A stretch of DNA of 64,000 nucleotides, from NCBI GenBank assembly GCA_036924085.1, contig JAVGWX010000003.1, positions 125,477,474 to 125,541,473 on the forward strand. The letters run 5' to 3'. Within the stretch, counting starts at the first letter, position 1; every line of letters begins with the position of its first letter. The position numbers and the translations under genes were made by a program. The DNA is from Ariolimax columbianus. Its lineage: Eukaryota > Mollusca > Gastropoda > Stylommatophora > Arionidae. This document shows positions 57,801 through 60,800 of the stretch, in pieces. The notes beneath the pieces were generated by a model. The model searched no databases and was not told the origin of the DNA. It saw nothing but the letters and a program-made list of their open reading frames with translations.

Positions 57801-60800
57801 TGCAATATCCCCAACTGTCACTTCTAATGACCGGGAGGAAGACCAACGTCTGGTCAGGCAAAATAAACTGGCCAGCAGTCCTCTCTGGAAACAGGCTGGC
57901 TAACAATGTGACGGATCGATGTGGTCCCCGTAGTAGTAAGTGACACGCAGCTGAAGCCAAGCATAGCACAACTGCCTGGAGGACCCTGGTCCACCTTCAT
58001 CAGCACACTCAAGATGTGAAGAAAGCTACTGCAACCTGCCACTTAATGTTCTTTTCAGGGCGCACAAAAGATTAACCTACTCATTGTGGGCATTAACAAA
58101 CAAATACTCTCACCACATGCAGAATTACACACCTGTATGTTTCTTCAACGCTCACAAGTTGCTTCATCATGGCTTGTGTCACCTCTTGCCTCACTTTGTG
58201 CTGAATATTGCTGGCTGCATTGATTTCTTCCTGTACCATTTCCACCAGATGCTTATTACGCAACTCCAAAGTCTGAAAGAACACATAAAAGACAAGCTGC
58301 GAGTGTCTTTCTTTTTCTTATGGGCAACATCAAGAGAGATGATATTGCTAAGTAAAATAAAATGCAGTAACTGTTAAATCGAGAAATGTTTTGATAAATG
58401 AGTTTCACTATAAAGATTTCTCTTTGCAGAAAAGTTATGTGAACAGCCTTTTCTATTCGTCCATTTCCCTTTCAAACATAAGGCAGCAACATATGCTCTT
58501 CATCTGTTCTTATTCTGTGCCACCGTCTTGAGTTTCGCACATGAGACCACCAATTGAACTGACAACCTTCTCAACTGTTCGCCACAAGGTGTTTCTTAGC
58601 TCACTTATGTAGAAAAATGTAGAGAGTTTAATGTAGACCTATACACATGTTCCATTGATTAGACCAAGGCCTTCGATACAGTAAAACATCAAATCTGTGT
58701 AACAACATGAAGGAAATGGGGTTTCCTGTGCACATTATACATACGAGCCCCTGTCCGGTATCTGGTGGGAAAATAGATCAGGTCACACATTTTGAATATC
58801 TAGGCTCCAGAATTGACAAGAATGGCGACTGCTCGAAAGAAATCAGAAGAGTAGCCATGACAATGCAGAGATCCAACAGCCTGAAGAAATTATGGCAGAG
58901 CACCAATAAAACAACAAAAGTAAAACTATTGAGAGCCTGTGTTTTTCCTGTGGCAGCTTATGGCTGCCAATCATGGACAATTATCAAAGCTTCTAGACAA
59001 AGAAACGAATCCTTCGAGTCAAAATGTTACAGAAAGATCCTCAGAATACCCTGAACAGAGAAAACAACAAATGTTGACATTCGGCAAGAGGTGAGCATAG
59101 AGGAGAACTGGCTTATCAATTCCATTATGGCGAGAAAATGTAAATACTTTGATCACATCAAGAGACACAACGGTCTTGAGAGAACAGTGATGGAAGGTAT
59201 GGTGCCAGGCAAAAGAGGCATGGGTAGACCAAGAAGACGATGGTACCAAGATATCCAGGAATGCCTGGGTATGACTGCGGCGGAGGCTGGAGTTTTGGCT
59301 AGGGAAAGAGTTTCTTTCAGACAGTGATGGGAGCAACTTTCTATAAAGGACATGCTACATGATGAGTTACCATATGACATGTACCAAGCAAAATGTGCCA
59401 TCTAGAGAAGAATAAATACGAATAGCATATATTTTTTGCGAAGAACAAAGATGGTGCATAAGAGCCATGGGGGTCTAACTTTGATCTCTTGTTTTAACCA
59501 ATTATTGATGTCGCCAGGATTTAACAGGAATTTACACTAGTCGACGACTTGCGCCCACGGAAACACGCTGTTTTTCATTTGGATTAGTTAGTTCATTTTG
59601 TGGTGTTTTTTTCTCTCCGGTTATCCTGCCATGGTCATCGCCTACATGTAATAGTATTTTTGTTGCCATGCGGTGGATCATCTTCAAACTCTTTTCCCAT
59701 CATGAGTGCAGTGAAACAGGGATGTGTGCCCGTACCGACCCTCTTTGGGAGCTTCTCCATGATATCCTACGCTTATAACACATCTGTGCACATGGTTAAT
59801 CTGGAAGACGAGAAGCTGCCAAAGGATGTCCTTTATGGACAGCTAGCCACTAGAGCTAGAAGAATTGGCCATCCCACACTGTGATTTAAGGACTTATGCA
59901 AGAGGGAGATGAAGTCATGTGACATCCCATCCGAGGGCTTGGAAGAAATTGTTCAGGATCGAGCTATCTGGAGACAGTTAGTTGGAGGGGGCATAGTGCC
60001 TGCTGACGCTCGGGAAGGTCTTCTAGTTGCAGAGAAAGAATGAACAGATCAAGGAACAGCCAGCCTCCTCAGTATGATTGTACGATCTGTAGCAGGGACT
60101 GTCACTCGTGGATAGGCCATTACAGCCATAGCACGACAGTGTCGAAATACAGGACAAGTTTGACAAAACTTACAGGGCGTCACTTGCATCTGAACAGCAA
60201 TTGAGACACAAAGAGAACAAATTACAGGGTATAGTGGCTCAGTGCACAAGAACATTGTGAGGAAGCACAGGATTTACAAAGTACAACAAGAACTACACAA
60301 AATTGCTAGAAGGAGCATGTCATCTTGCAAGTCAGAATCTTGACTTAGAGAACATTCACCATAAATTACACAATCCACAAAATGAAGAAAGGACTGACCT
60401 TGATGTAAGCCTTCATTTCTTTCACATTCTTGCAGCTGCCTGGACTGTTATCATCATCATTATCATCCAAATCCTCCAGGGAATCATCATCATCATCAGG
60501 GGGAAGTGGCTGGTTTTGAGCAACTGTTAGAATAGTATTTTCAGGTGGTGCTGAAATAACACAATATCATTAACATGTGTTTCCCATTTCATATGAACTA
60601 ACAAACACAGTCTTGGCAGTGCATTTGCTTTATTCAAATACATTGCTGATATAACAATTTATTACTATCACCAACAGCCAAGACATAAGAAACAGATGAA
60701 GAGAATACTTTAGCGAGTTGCTAAACCTTGGACAGTATGAACCAGCACAGCACGAGATGGAGAATGCAGAAAGAACGAAAGGTATGTCAGAGTGGTTCCC

